A DNA stretch of 64,000 bases from Plantago major (Eukaryota > Streptophyta > Magnoliopsida > Lamiales > Plantaginaceae), in NCBI GenBank assembly GCA_026545765.1, contig JAIFAC010000234.1:1-64000 (forward strand). Reading direction: 5' to 3'. Shown in pieces: positions 1-11,044 of the stretch. The notes below the pieces were generated by a model. It was not told the origin of the DNA and did not search any database. It saw only the letters and a list, made by a program, of their open reading frames with translations. A program made the position numbers and the translations under genes. Numbering within the stretch: position 1 is the first letter of the stretch; each line of letters begins with the position of its first letter.

Positions 1-537
1 GAATAAGTAAAATTGCTCGCATTATTATCCACCCCTGAAAATAGCTAACATTAATGTTTATCATATCTCATAAAGGAAATCCAATTCATGAACATGACTC
101 AATAATCATGTTACATGTTGAATATACTAAGTATTTGGAGCATAATGATCATAGAACCTAACTCTATAACTACAAAGGAAGATAAACGTGAAGTTTTCAT
201 CATCTCTATCAAGTTCACTTATTGCCAAACAATTAAACATGGTAAATAAGCTTACATGGACTCATATGAGCAATCATACTTTATTCACTTTTTTTTCCTA
301 CTTTATTCACTCTTATTTTAAAACTTATATCCGGACCTCCGGGAAGTTCAATCCGGAACGGAGGGAGTATATGGTTGTTTTAACCATTTGATTTTATATA
401 GTTAGTGTCAGCTTTTTATATATTAGTTTCACCAGTTGATATACTTAGTTGGGCATCCATACTTAGTTAATTTCACGAAGAAAATTATGCACCATGATTA
501 GTTTTGTACTTAGTTTCACCTGACAATTAGCCATGTA
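1..537. other. Intergenic AT-rich DNA with a MITE end relic
   Basis: No credible gene. Near 353-369 the sequence reads cggaacggagggagta, the usual right end of plant Mariner/Stowaway MITEs; I find no matching left end upstream, so it is probably a truncated relic. A 67-codon open frame across it has no recognisable features. Confidence 0.5.
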
Positions 538-778
538 CTCCCTCATTCCCGGAAAACTTCATATATTAGGGTTGGTGTGCAGTTTAAGGTGAAAAGTTAA
601 AGTAATGATAGGATATTAGAAAGGTGAGAAAATTGTACTTTTAGTGTGTAATTTGTATGTGAAGTTGAAATTGTTTATTATTTGTTGGGTGTGGGTAGCT
701 TCCCCGTTTAGTAATGTATGAAGTTTTGTGGGACGACTAAAAATGTCTAATGTATAAAGTTTTGCGGGACTGAGGTTG
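538..778. mobile_element. Mariner/Stowaway-type MITE
   Basis: About 241 bp bounded by imperfect terminal inverted repeats: ctccctcattcccggaaaac on the left and, on the opposite strand at the right end, caacctcagtcccgcaaaac. Both ends are flanked by TA (536-537 and 779-780), the target duplication expected for Tc1/Mariner MITEs. There is no coding capacity. The right end is partly duplicated (two copies of a block containing aagtttt followed by gcgggac or gtgggac). Confidence 0.7.
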
Positions 779-1061
779 TACCATGATTTGTTTCACCATT
801 TTATATACTTTAGTCACCATAAAGTTATGCAAAATGATTAGTTTCAACAGTTTATATAGTGAGTTCCACCCTTGTATATATTAGTTTAACTATTATAGTC
901 AGTCTCACCAATAACATAATTCGTTTTCATTTTTATAATTTTAGTTTCACCTTAAAAATTCATGTACTTGTTTAGTTTAATAATTTTATATAGTCAGTTT
1001 TAGCTTTTAAGTTTTATTGTGTTATTATTATCTACAATTAGTTTATAATTAGTTTTTGGTA

Positions 1062-1349
1062 CTATTTCCGTTCCACATCAAATGTCTTGTATTCCATTAT
1101 TTCTGCCCCATCCCAAATGTCTTGTTTCCTCTTTTTCGTAAAATGTTATCCCTTAAAAAAATTATTTACATAAAATGTTATTAATTAGTTTATTTAATTA
1201 TCTAATTAAACACCAAAAATAATTTTTTTGATATAAAAATGTAATAAATTAAATAAGTCCAAAATCAAGTTTTATGGATACATTTCTCCTTTCTCCTTAA
1301 TCTCCGTGCCCAAAACCAAACATGACATTTGATATGTGACGATGGGAGA
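1062..1349. mobile_element. Mariner/Stowaway-type MITE
   Basis: About 288 bp. The left end ctatttccgttccacatcaa matches the inverted right end ctcccatcgtcacatatcaa, with TA at each flank (1060-1061, 1350-1351). The inner parts of both ends share aaatgtc (left) and gacattt (right). Non-coding and AT-rich. Confidence 0.65.
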
Positions 1350-1371
1350 TATCAGCGTAGGTCTATATATA

Positions 1372-1391
1372 TGTGTGTGTGTGTGTGTGTT
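1372..1391. repeat. (TG)n microsatellite
   Basis: Uninterrupted TG dinucleotide run directly after a short TA run. Confidence 0.9.
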
Positions 1392-1827
1392 TGGAAGTCC
1401 ACGAACTTAATTGAAATAGTTTTCCAGAGATGTTATGTCTTTGAATAATAATAGCGTACCAATAGACCAATATTTATTGTAATAATCCATTTTTTCAAAC
1501 TATTGTTTAGAATAATCATGTCAAATTTAACGTTCTAAGTTATTGTGGGATATCGCATAAAATAATAGCCCCCCTATAGTATTATATATTAAATCGTTTA
1601 CTGTGTCCATATATGATGTTTCTTTTACAAACAATATTCATTGTTCTTTTACTGAAATCCACTATCTCAAGTTAATACTTATTTAAACTTCTTTCTCATA
1701 CTTTCATCTCGATCGATCCACCATCAGCTTTATTATATACTAATCTTTATAAGAATCATTTTTATGATATCAAAGTAATTTCTTTTGCCATATTAATTAA
1801 AAGTGAAGTCTTGGGGGAGTCTTATTG
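1392..1827. other. Intergenic DNA left of element A
   Basis: AT-rich sequence with no open frame of note, no RNA gene and no repeat end that I can recognise, up to the target duplication of element A. Confidence 0.5.
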
Positions 1828-1832
1828 TAGAT
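1828..1832. repeat. Target site duplication of element A, left copy
   Basis: TAGAT immediately before the TGTTGG start of the left LTR; the identical TAGAT follows the right LTR at 17083-17087. Confidence 0.85.
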
Positions 1833-3250
1833 TGTTGGTCTAGATAACGGCAAAGTAAAAGACTAGAGGGGGGGGGGGGGGGGTTGAATAGTCTTTTAAA
1901 ACTTTTGTCGATAAACACAGTTTCTCAGAAACCTGGGGGTTTCTAATACTTAAATTCAGAGCGCGGAAGACTTTAAGATAGGTAAGTGCAGAAACAATAA
2001 GTATGTGTGTGTGTGCTTTGCTGAAATGTAAATACAGAAAGGTAAATAACACATCAAGTATAGTGGTATCTGGAGGTGGCGTAATCTTCCAACTAATCCA
2101 CTTCGGTCTTTCGGAGACCTAGAATTCACTAGAACAGATAATTGAGTTCACCTTACAATAATCCTATTCTAAGATTCCTAAACAAATGGTTCCCAACCAA
2201 ATGTTCCCCCCTGAGTTATTCCCCAGCTCCTAGAGCTAAGTACTTCCTCTACTCAGATAACCTTGGAGTTATTCCCTGATTTCCCAAATCAAGTACTTCC
2301 TCTACTCCACGCCTTGATGGTGTTGGTTATAAGGTTTGTCAGAGAGGCTTCTCGTATAACTTTTCAGTTATGTTTTCAGAGAGCCTAATAGAACAAGACT
2401 ACTTAATACACTTGTTCAGTGGATGACAGTCTGCTCTTCTTGACCCAGTAATTGGTGTCCGTTACGGAGAATGAGTTTGAAAGGTGTCGATAGTTCAACT
2501 CTTTCACGAATAACAATCTCTTGTTAAGGTTCAGGACAACTTAGAACTACTAGTGATTCTTCAAGCAACAGAAAGCTTTCAGAAAGGGTAGTAGAGTGCT
2601 TGAGAGAATACTTTGCTTGATGGTAAGTTTGCAAGATAGAGCATTCTAAGGTATGTTCTTCAAGCATCTAAGTGTGTGATATATATAGATAAATTTGAGA
2701 GGCGTTTGAATTGTATCCGTTGTGCTCTCTATCAAATTATATCCGTTTATATCTTGAACTATGTACTCAGAAGTCACTATCTCATTTTTCAGAGAGGACT
2801 GCTTTTTTGCGACATTTTAGATGCATTTAATGCATAGTACTATTCATTGTCCTTTAGTCTCAACGAATACATGAGCCTTTCTGATGGCTTGCATGCTCCA
2901 TACTCATGATGTCATATGTCCAGAATCATCTCCCGAAAATAAGTTAATATACTTAAGAAAGGATTAAGGACATAGTCTTTACGAGTTAGACTAAACCTTG
3001 TGTCTTCATAAACCTTGTGCAATCTTGTCTTCTAATCTTGAAAAGATCCATTGCTAGGATTGATCTTCATGGTCTTCTTGAAATAAAATTACACTCGAGA
3101 CCTATAATCCTAATACAAGATTTACTAGACTAATCATATTCGGTGATTTCCTCTTTTACAATGTTCAAGTGAACCAAGAGCACTTAATCACCTTTAAGCT
3201 AAGATAAAAACATGTGATGAGTGATCAAAATACTATGAGATATTCTAACA
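1833..3250 (-). repeat. Element A 3' LTR
   Basis: 1418 bp, TG...CA ends. It pairs with 15671-17082. Near its left end it carries an uninterrupted G run of about 17 (C run on the transcribed strand), longer than in the partner LTR. Many CAG/CTG sites of the partner read CG or ACG here, e.g. ctttctgagttag at 16801 against ctttacgagttag at 2977. Confidence 0.9.
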
Positions 3251-3264
3251 AATTTCCCCCTTTT
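3251..3264 (-). other. Polypurine tract of element A
   Basis: On the minus strand aaaagggggaaatt lies directly before the 3' LTR. This is the plus-strand priming site expected for LTR retrotransposons. Compare the same motif in B1 and B2. Confidence 0.8.
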
Positions 3265-3673
3265 GACCTCATCCATGACTATCTTTCAAGTCCTATTACA
3301 AAATTGTAATCCTGGAAGAGAAAACAATCCACCACTTAATCATTTCAAATGATATTCAATTTTAGTTGAATTAAGTGCAGAAAGTAAACATCAGCCAAAT
3401 CACAAGAAGTGATCTTTCTTTGATAAGTTATCATCTATTAAAATGTATCCAAAGTATGATCTTGATAGATGCAGTTCTGAGTAAGATGCAACTTTTACAG
3501 ATAGAGAAATTCAGAAATAATCAGCAAGATTAAAAAAAGTAATAAAACATACTAAGTAAATTGAACATAGGAGAGTCCAAGCTCCAAGAGAGTATTCTAA
3601 TGTTACTAGTCTTCAAGTCTTCAGAAACACAACTTGGGTTCAGATACCTCAAGTTCTTGACACCCTTTACGGA
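3265..3673 (-). other. 3' untranslated spacer of element A
   Basis: About 400 bp between the stop codon of the env-like gene and the polypurine tract. No open frame of note. A spacer of similar length (about 370 bp) is present in B1 and B2. Confidence 0.6.
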
Positions 3674-6600
3674 TCAATTGACATGATCATCCACTTTTCT
3701 GCATTCTTGGACATAGTCATAAAGAATCCTTCTGACAGAGAGCTCTGTCTTTCTGGATAAGTCACATATTTCATGGTAACTCTTGCCAAGCTTGTGATTC
3801 TTCCGCAGAAAATGTTTGATCCAGAAGTACTTTCCCCAGACCCAGGCATGGTCTACTTGCAGCTGAGATAGGTTGAAATACTTGTATATTTCTTCCAGAT
3901 AGTGTATATCATCTAGGTATTCATCCAATGTCATATAGAATGACTCATAGGTTGAAACACCTAGTTTGTTCTTCCTGCTGTAGCTACCATCCAGTTTTCT
4001 TACCTTGTGTACATCATCAGGTTTTGGGTTAGGACAGGCAAAAGAAAGATCCATCTTTCTGGCTTCATTCCTCTTTTCTACTTCAAAGTTTAACCAGGCA
4101 TGAAGGTGCTCGGTTTTAGATTACGGCTTGCCTTCCCTCCATTTCGGGATCTGGTTGAGGATGGGAGTTGGAAACTTATCATTGACAAGTAGATGTTGTA
4201 GTTCGAATCAATACCCTCTCTTGTTGAATGCACCTATATGAAGATTCTTCATTCTTGGTCTTCATATACTCAATGTGGGCTTGATTGGCCTTTCTTGATG
4301 TGTTTCATTGTTTATTACATTAAGCTGAAATCCCTTCTTGCTTTTACATTTGGTGGCCTTACGTCAGAGATCCTCTAACCCTTTCTTCCTGCCTTGAAAT
4401 GTCTTTGGTGGATGTTCCTTGTATTGACTTGGTATTTCGGAAGGAGTTACGGCTGCTAAGGGCTTTGCTGCCTGAGGAGGTTGTGAAGTAGTTGCTTGTC
4501 TCCTTTTCTTGTGAAGTGGATGTTCATCAGAATCATCCTCATCATCATTGTAGTAACATATTGGAGACTTGCAGCTTTATTGGCCTATTACTTCTCCTTC
4601 TTCCTTTTCTTTTTCTTCAGAAGTCTTCTTCTCTTCTGAGATTCTAAGGGACTTGGTTCCCCTAGTAACCATACTTCTCAGCCTTCTGATCTGGAACAAC
4701 TTCTTGAGGGTGTCTCGGTGGTGTCCTTAATGACAAGTTGACTTGAGGAGGGAGGATTTGATTGTTTTCTTTTTCTTCCACTGCCTTTCTGAGGCATCTC
4801 TTCTTCCCCCTTAGTCATGAATGACTGACTCATGATAGCATAAGCTTCAGAGAGAGTTTCAAAGTTTTTCTTGAGATTGTTGTGTACCCTGACTAATTCT
4901 TGAAGTTCTTTCTTCAGCTCGTTGTTCTGCCTAACCAGTTCCTGCTCCTTTATGTTGAGCTCTTCAAGCGGCCTTAGGATGGTGTTGGCTTGCAGGACAG
5001 CATGGCTGGCTTCATTCAATGCTGTATTAGCATTGTTACAATCCTCATCCCTGACCAACCCTAGGTCTTTCTGAGAGAGAGCGATCTTTGGTTGCTTTCT
5101 GAGTAAAGCGGCGACGAAGGCTTCATCTCTTCTGGGAAGGATTTTAGCACTTATGTATCTTGGGCAACTAGTGTCTTTCTAAGTTCTAAAAAGACACTGT
5201 TCCTTGCACGGTGCTCTTCACTTCTTGAACTACTTGGTGCAGAGAATATATGAGGAGCAAGTAGGGCTCTTTTTGTCTTTGACAAGTCTCTCATCTTACG
5301 CTTGATTATCAAGTTGTGGGTTTTGACATCACTGTCATAATCCTTTTCTTGGATTGTTTGCAGATTAATAATCTTCTTCTGCTTTCCATCAAGTGTGCTG
5401 GCCTTCTGAGAAGATGTAGAAGGTCTTTCTGATGCAGTCTCAGCATCATGTTCTTCATCATCATTGTCATCCATTGCATCTATTTAGTATTTGTGACAAC
5501 AATGGCATTCTTCAAATTTCTTTGCTCATCTAGGAGTGCCAATTCTTTGGCATTAGCTTCTTCGAGCTTTTTGCTTTTGGCTTCCTTTTCATCAACAAGA
5601 GCTTGAGTCTCAATGTTGATTCTCTTCTCTTCTTCAATACCTTTACAGGTTGTTCAATCCTAAACTCGGTGAAATTTCTTCTATGGCATCATTGTGTTCA
5701 CTTGTTGGGTATCTTGATGAGACTTGGGAGGTGATGATGATGAAGCTTTACGAGCAATTGAGGAGTAGCCTTTTCTCCACTCTCTTTGCTAGCTTTACGA
5801 ATCCGCCTTGTCGGGTTGGGGATCATCATTACGATCATCATCATCATCACTCTTGTTCTTTGTTTCTTGGATTGGATGCTCGGAGGAGGTTCTTGATAAT
5901 CATTTCGTCCATCTCCTCGTCATCTTACGAAACCAGTTGATCACATTTGGCAATGTAATCATCCTCCATTAACTTCTTCTTGTTCACGAGGATAAGTAGT
6001 GAGCTTCTTTGGGCAAGGAAGGATGGATAACCATCTGCTCTTGGGTTTGAGCATCCGCAGACTTGAAATCTGCTATAAGTCTTTGTGCTACTTCATGAAT
6101 GAAGTCTTCATGCATTAGAGTGGCAAATGAGTAGGACTCTGTAGGGAACAATGCATGGATATAATCCTCCAAATTTAGGGCAATTGCTCTCTTTTCTGGG
6201 ACGTCGATTACTCTGGCTACTTCAGAAAGGTCAGCCTTTCGGAGTTTCTGCCATTGTCTGAAGCACTTGAGATGTTTCTTTAAGGTGTGCTTCTGGAAGG
6301 CCTTGAGTAAATCAACTGGCACTAGACTTTGAGCACGAAGAAAGTGTTCAAGTTAGTTTTGTTCAAACCACTTGTGTTAGTATCTGTGCGTAGTGAGCTT
6401 TTCGAGCATACATGTAGAAACACTAGGCTCATCTGTTTGGATTTTGCTTGCTTGGGCACAGAGGCCTCGGATACTTTGGTGTGAGGAGAAGTTTTATCCT
6501 CATCAACCTTTCTTCTGCTTGAACACAGTGTTAAAATCAAAGATGTTTAGAAACTTTTAATGAAAGATAGGTGGAAAAGTGCTTTCTGAGACTTCACTTA

Positions 6601-8772
6601 CTTCCAAGTGAGGAAGCTCAGTAGCATGTTCCTCAGAAACCTTGGGGGTTTCTGGCACCTTTTCTGCAGATACTGCTTGTTCAGCAGTTTTAGTTTCTTT
6701 TGGAGGAGATGACATAACTGTTTCTCCATCCAATTGTTCTTTTGACTGAGCCTGTAAGAACAAACATAAGAGATTTTAGTAGTGGGTTTTCCAGAGCATT
6801 CGTTGAAGAAGTATTCTTGATTACTTACCTTCTCGTGAAGGCTCAAAATACTTCCTCGAAAGCTTTTAAACACGGAATCTCTAGGTTTTGGGGTGTTGGT
6901 TCCACCACCACTACTTCCTCAGTTGGAGCCTAAGAAGAGGCATTAAGAAAATTAGAACATAAGAGAAATTTTAGTTAGTTATTTCTTATTCAGAGATAAC
7001 TTTTACTAACTGTGGGATAGGCTCTTCTTGATGTTCTGAGGTTGGAGGAACCTCTTCTTGATTCAAGGGGGTGGACAGATTTTCTTCCCACTGAAAGTGT
7101 GTCTCCAAGTTGGCCTGTAACAAATACAGCTTATGAGTAACAAGTTAATATACAATTATGTTGACATGTTAGATACAAACTATCTTTGTTACCTGAATAG
7201 AGTCAGGCTGATCATTGATCTCTTGAACTTGTGGTGATTCCACAGTCTCTCTATGCTCATTATTGATCTCCTCTGCAGTATCATTACGAGTCTCCATCTC
7301 GGTTTGATCCCTTTACGAGTTGAGCTTTCTCGGAAGGTTGAGGAACTGTTCAAAACGAGGTTTCCTTGACAATATTAAGTCTTTGGCATTGTGAATGTCG
7401 AGTAATGGCAACATCTTCCATCATTCTATCTTCCTCACCAGCCTTCTTCTTCTGCTTTGGGCGAGAGGGCTCTTGTCTTTCTGAAGAGTGGAGCTTGAAG
7501 CTCCTCCATGGGTCTCATACTTGAACCTTTTGAGTACTTTTGCAAGTACTTCATCATCCTCAGAATCACTATTCTGTGTTGGTGCAGACCCATCTATGAT
7601 ATTTCTATCATCTTTGGAGAGTTCTGGAGCATTCTGGTTCAGGACTCTTGGGGCATTCTGGATTTGCCTTTCTGAGCATCCAACATCTTCTGAGACCTTG
7701 TCTCCAGAAGGTTGTGCCTCTTGTATGATTAGGGACTTGGAGGCTCTTTTGCTATGAGTCCTCTTTCTCTTGGCAACTGGAGATTTAGCTTTGGCTTGCT
7801 CAGAGACCTCCTCACCTTGCTGTGCAGTTTCTTCTTCTTCTGCCTTTCTGAGTGCGTTCTCGGTGACAAGTTTCTCCTTTTCTTCAAAAGCGTGTCTGAA
7901 AAGGGAGTTGGTGACTGGGATTTCCTGCCTGTCTCTGAGAGTGATTCCCATTGTTTCCAGAATGTAATAGATCCTGAGACCAAAGTGCATATTGGCCTTT
8001 GGCTCAGCAAGGCCATTGATGATTTTGGGCTCAAATTCCTCAATGTGTCCAAGACATTTGTTGAGGCGTACTTCCCCAATTGAAGTGGGTTTCACGCCTT
8101 CATGCTTCTTGTTCGGAAGATGCATCATCATCCATCTCTCCATGCTTATCTGGTCTACTCCACCTTTGTTGCCATCAAAGCAAGACTGAATAAAGCTAAA
8201 GTACTCAGTGTTTACGGAGATGACTAGGGCTGAGGGCCGTCAGAACAAAGTCGCCTGGGCAACCGTTTGCATGTTCTAACTGGATTGCTTCAAATAGCTC
8301 TTTGACGCCTTGAATCATGGAAGCGTCCTTGATGTTGATGTCTTCAATAGTTCCTCGATTTTCAATCGAATATCTTGCGAAAGTCTTGCGATCTAGAACA
8401 ATTTCTTGTCCTTGGACTTGATGCGCATGTATTTTCTTCTTCATCATTCACAACTTTTGTGAAGATTTTGGAGTTGTTATAGAACTCCGGTACATCCGAT
8501 GTGGATAGTCCCTTTGAGTGCGGATAGAAGCTTGTAGATATGGGAATTCTTGACATTCCCAATATCGATTCCTTCTGGTTTTGAGATATAGCTATGGTAC
8601 ATATCTCTTTACTAGAAAGGCTCCCCAATTCATTTTGTGTTTAGGGTTCGGTCCGAATGGGTAAACTTTCCCGAAGGCGTTTATTCAACACCTTAAGTTC
8701 CTTTCCTCCTTACTTTTCAGGAGCGGGAGGATGTTGTCTTAGGGTTCTTGGTGGTCATCTTTTGGGTGCCAT
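3674..8772 (-). CDS. Element A env-like extra gene, intron-containing, frame interrupted
   Basis: Extra gene after pol, in the position where Sireviruses carry an envelope-like reading frame; its biochemical role is unknown. I place the start at the ATG of 8770-8772, aligned to the B1 start (29918), followed by an early frame break. Recognisable blocks: an N-terminal region at 8205-8628; a segment of 240 codons at 7421-8143 with a GVDQIS...ERW motif and a basic, Ser-rich tail; short acidic exons separated by introns (about 6.3-7.2 kb); a block at 5984-6322 related to B2 41153-41497; coiled-coil pieces at 5151-5474 and 4678-5058; and a C-terminal block at 3674-4054 shared with B1, B2 and C. 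Intron positions match B1 and B2. No signal peptide or clear membrane span is visible, so a true envelope function is not supported. The breaks largely coincide with CAG/CTG-type errors, so the gene may be less broken than it looks. Confidence 0.6.
6531..6601 (-). other. Intron 4 of element A env-like gene (acceptor uncertain)
   Basis: Clear donor GTAAGTGAAG after an exon ending in GAA, equivalent to the B1/B2 intron 4 donor. The acceptor region is distorted (CACTGTG where B copies read CTCAG), so the inner boundary is approximate. Confidence 0.5.
6752..6828 (-). other. Intron 3 of element A env-like gene
   Basis: 77 bp, donor GTAAGTAATC, acceptor TGTTCTTACAG followed by exon GCTCAG. The length is not a multiple of three, so read-through would shift the frame. 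Equivalent position to intron 3 of B1 and B2. The downstream exon (6602-6751) is 150 bp, 50 codons. Confidence 0.7.
6930..7010 (-). other. Intron 2 of element A env-like gene
   Basis: 81 bp with donor GTTAGTAAAA and acceptor CTTCTTAG before exon GCTCCAACTGAG. One G seems missing at the exon/donor join (CACA-GTTAGT where CACAG-GT is expected). The intron would introduce a stop (TGA) if retained. Confidence 0.6.
7115..7192 (-). other. Intron 1 of element A env-like gene
   Basis: 78 bp, exon ...ATTCAG then donor GTAACAAAG, acceptor ATTTGTTACAG before exon GCCAACTTGG. It contains an in-frame TAA, so retention would terminate the protein. Matches intron 1 of B1 and B2. Confidence 0.7.
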
Positions 8773-8966
8773 CTCTTATATAGAGTTTAGAGTGAGTGTT
8801 TTTAGATGAATATTGCACAATTAATCGAGATTAGTCTATCTTTTGAAGACTAAGCACGAAGTTGAGTTTTGTAGAAGGGTTTTGCGAAATCTTGAGAGAT
8901 TTTCTTTGTTTTGATCTGAAGTTTGAAATTTGAAATTGGTAAAAGTGTTTGTCTTTTGCCCAAATC

Positions 8967-8978
8967 CTAAATATATAG
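8967..8978 (-). promoter_or_regulatory. TATA-like box upstream of the env-like gene (A)
   Basis: Minus strand ctatatatttag, 195 bp upstream of the proposed ATG, inside a conserved block (ggattt before or after it on either strand) that also surrounds ctatatatatag in B1 and B2. Its position suits a core promoter with a 5' leader of about 160 nt. This is inference from position and conservation only. Confidence 0.4.
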
Positions 8979-9537
8979 CGACAAAATGTACATAGATACA
9001 ACATACATATAGTGAATATGAATCGTGTCTTTGCATCTGCATAGGCGTGGTACGTCCTTTGTACTTCATTAAATGCGTAGTGGGCCATATACGCATTTCT
9101 CGTGAGACATTACTTGCTTTGTTTTAATCTCAACCGTTGAGATCAAACGTTTATTCATCAAGGGCTTATATTGAATATCTTGTAATGATATCAATCAACA
9201 AATGGTAATGTGCCGACTTGATGGATTTTTAATATGCTACATTCATTGTGTCACTTAGTAAAGAGTAGGAACACTTAATCGTTTGAGCTTATCATTCTGA
9301 GTGTCAAGTCCTTATCTATATATTGTTTATCACGAAAATGGTAAAAATACAAGACATTGCACATGTTTGACTTTCAGAACTTATACCTTTTGGGCTTTGT
9401 GTGTCCATTTCTCTTTATGACTACATAGCTTTCTGAATTCAAGTGTCAGAGCTTGAGTTGTTTTGAATGTATTTGACCCACTCTCAGTAAGTAAGTTCTA
9501 GTTTTATTTACTTATTAAGTGTGTACCGACCTTTGCC

Positions 9538-9641
9538 TTTCTGGATACCCGTTCCAGAAATGTTTTGCCTTTCTGAGTGTTGCTACTCAGAAACCTTTGC
9601 ATCACTTCTTATCATCTTGGCTTTCTGAGAACCTGTTCTCA
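9538..9641 (-). other. Cluster of three short hairpins after pol (A)
   Basis: Inverted repeats with different arms: tttctgga/tccagaaa (9538-9560), tttctgagt/actcagaaa (9570-9593, perfect 9 bp arms) and tgagaac/gttctca (9626-9641). B1 and B2 carry instead three direct copies of ctggatacccgttccagat. They could form RNA structure downstream of the pol stop codon. Confidence 0.5.
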
Positions 9642-9686
9642 AAGGCCTACTCACTTATTCAGTCTTTAGAGATTCAGGATAATTTT

Positions 9687-10898
9687 TCAGTCCTTAGGCA
9701 ACTCCATTAATCCAAGATTATGTCTTAAGGTCAAGAACCGGCTTTCTTGTAAGGGCTTAGTGAAGATATCTGCAAGTTGGTCTTCTGTGCCAATCTTGAG
9801 TATCTCTATATTGCCTTTCTCAACATGGTCTCTGATGAAGTGGTGTCTAACATCAATGTGCTTTGTTCTGGCATGGAATTTGGGGTTCTGTGTGATTGCA
9901 ATAGCACTTGTGTTATCACAGAAAATGTGAGTTTTCTCTTCATTGAGTCCATAGTCTCTAAGTTGTTGTTGAATCCACAGAATTTGTGTTGCACAACAAC
10001 CAGCAGCAATATATTCAGCCTCTATGGTAGAAGTTGCAATTGAGTTTTGTTTCTTGCTAAACCATGAGATAAGTCTAGTTCCCAGAAACTGACAAGTTCC
10101 TGAGGTACTTTTCCTATCAAGCATTGATCCAGCATAATCAGCATCTGAGTAACCAGCCAAACTCAATCCACTTTCTTTAGGATACCACAAACCTATATCT
10201 ACTGTGCCTTTCACATACCTTAATATTTTCATAGCAATGTTGTAGTGTGATTGCATTGGATTTGTTTGAAATCTAGCACACACTCCAACTGCATATTGAA
10301 TATCAGGTCTGCTTACAGTTAGGTAAAGTAGTGAACCTATCAATTTCCTATACTTGTGTTCATCAACACTCTTATCTGATTCAGTATAGGTCATCTTGGT
10401 TCCTATGCTCATAGGTATCTTAGCATTCTTTTCAGAAGGCTTAAGTTTGAACTTTGTGAGCATGTCTTTTGCATACTTTGTCTGACTAATGAATATTCCA
10501 TCATTGAGTTGCTTGACTTGCAATCCTAGGAAATAGTTCAATTCTCCCATCATGCTCATCTCAAATTTACTTTTCATGAGATTTGCAAAGTCATTACAAA
10601 GTTGCTTGTCCTTAGATCCAAATATGATGTCATCAACATATACTTGAACTAAGAGTAGTTTCCCATCATGGTTTAAAGTAAATAAAGTTGTACCAACTTC
10701 ACCATTCTTGAAACCACTTTCCAGAAGGTATTTGGCCAAAGTGTCATACCATGCTCTTGGAGCCTGTTTCAGTCCATAAAGAGCTTTCTGTAGCTTATAC
10801 ACCATTCTACTTTCTGAGGAAACTTCAAAACCAGGTGGTTGTTCAACATAGACTTCCTCAGCAAGTTCACCATTCAAGAATGCACTTTTGACATCCAT
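9687..10898 (-). CDS. pol: Element A reverse transcriptase C-terminal part and RNase H
   Basis: 403 open codons ending at the natural pol stop. RNA-dependent DNA polymerase: [20 protein letters not shown] near the start, [12 protein letters not shown], and the catalytic YVDD (VYVDDIIFG) around residues 90-96; then the linker [19 protein letters not shown]. RNase H follows, with the acidic motifs [42 protein letters not shown] and [11 protein letters not shown]. All expected catalytic acidic residues are visible. The N-terminal end is separated from the preceding frame by breaks at 10899-11044, where tttctggtt and caccaga of B1 read tttacggtt and cacga here. These are probably consensus errors at CTG/CAG sites. 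Confidence 0.93.
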   Translation of the reverse strand: MDVKSAFLNGELAEEVYVEQPPGFEVSSESRMVYKLQKALYGLKQAPRAWYDTLAKYLLESGFKNGEVGTTLFTLNHDGKLLLVQVYVDDIIFGSKDKQLCNDFANLMKSKFEMSMMGELNYFLGLQVKQLNDGIFISQTKYAKDMLTKFKLKPSEKNAKIPMSIGTKMTYTESDKSVDEHKYRKLIGSLLYLTVSRPDIQYAVGVCARFQTNPMQSHYNIAMKILRYVKGTVDIGLWYPKESGLSLAGYSDADYAGSMLDRKSTSGTCQFLGTRLISWFSKKQNSIATSTIEAEYIAAGCCATQILWIQQQLRDYGLNEEKTHIFCDNTSAIAITQNPKFHARTKHIDVRHHFIRDHVEKGNIEILKIGTEDQLADIFTKPLQESRFLTLRHNLGLMELPKD

Positions 10899-11044
10899 CT
10901 GATAAACTTTAAAGTCTTTATGAGCGCAAAGGCTAGAAAGAGTCTTATTGCATCAATCGGCAGCAGTGCATATGACTCATCAAAATCTAAACCTTGATGC
11001 AGGTGAATCCCTTGGCAACCAACCTTGCTTTGTTTACGGTTATT

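Larger units (their letters stand above)
8773..9686 (-). other. Element A spacer between pol and env-like gene
   Basis: About 0.9 kb non-coding region. It contains a TATA-like box (8967-8978) and, near the pol end, a row of short hairpins (9538-9641). The same layout is present in B1 and B2. Confidence 0.6.
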
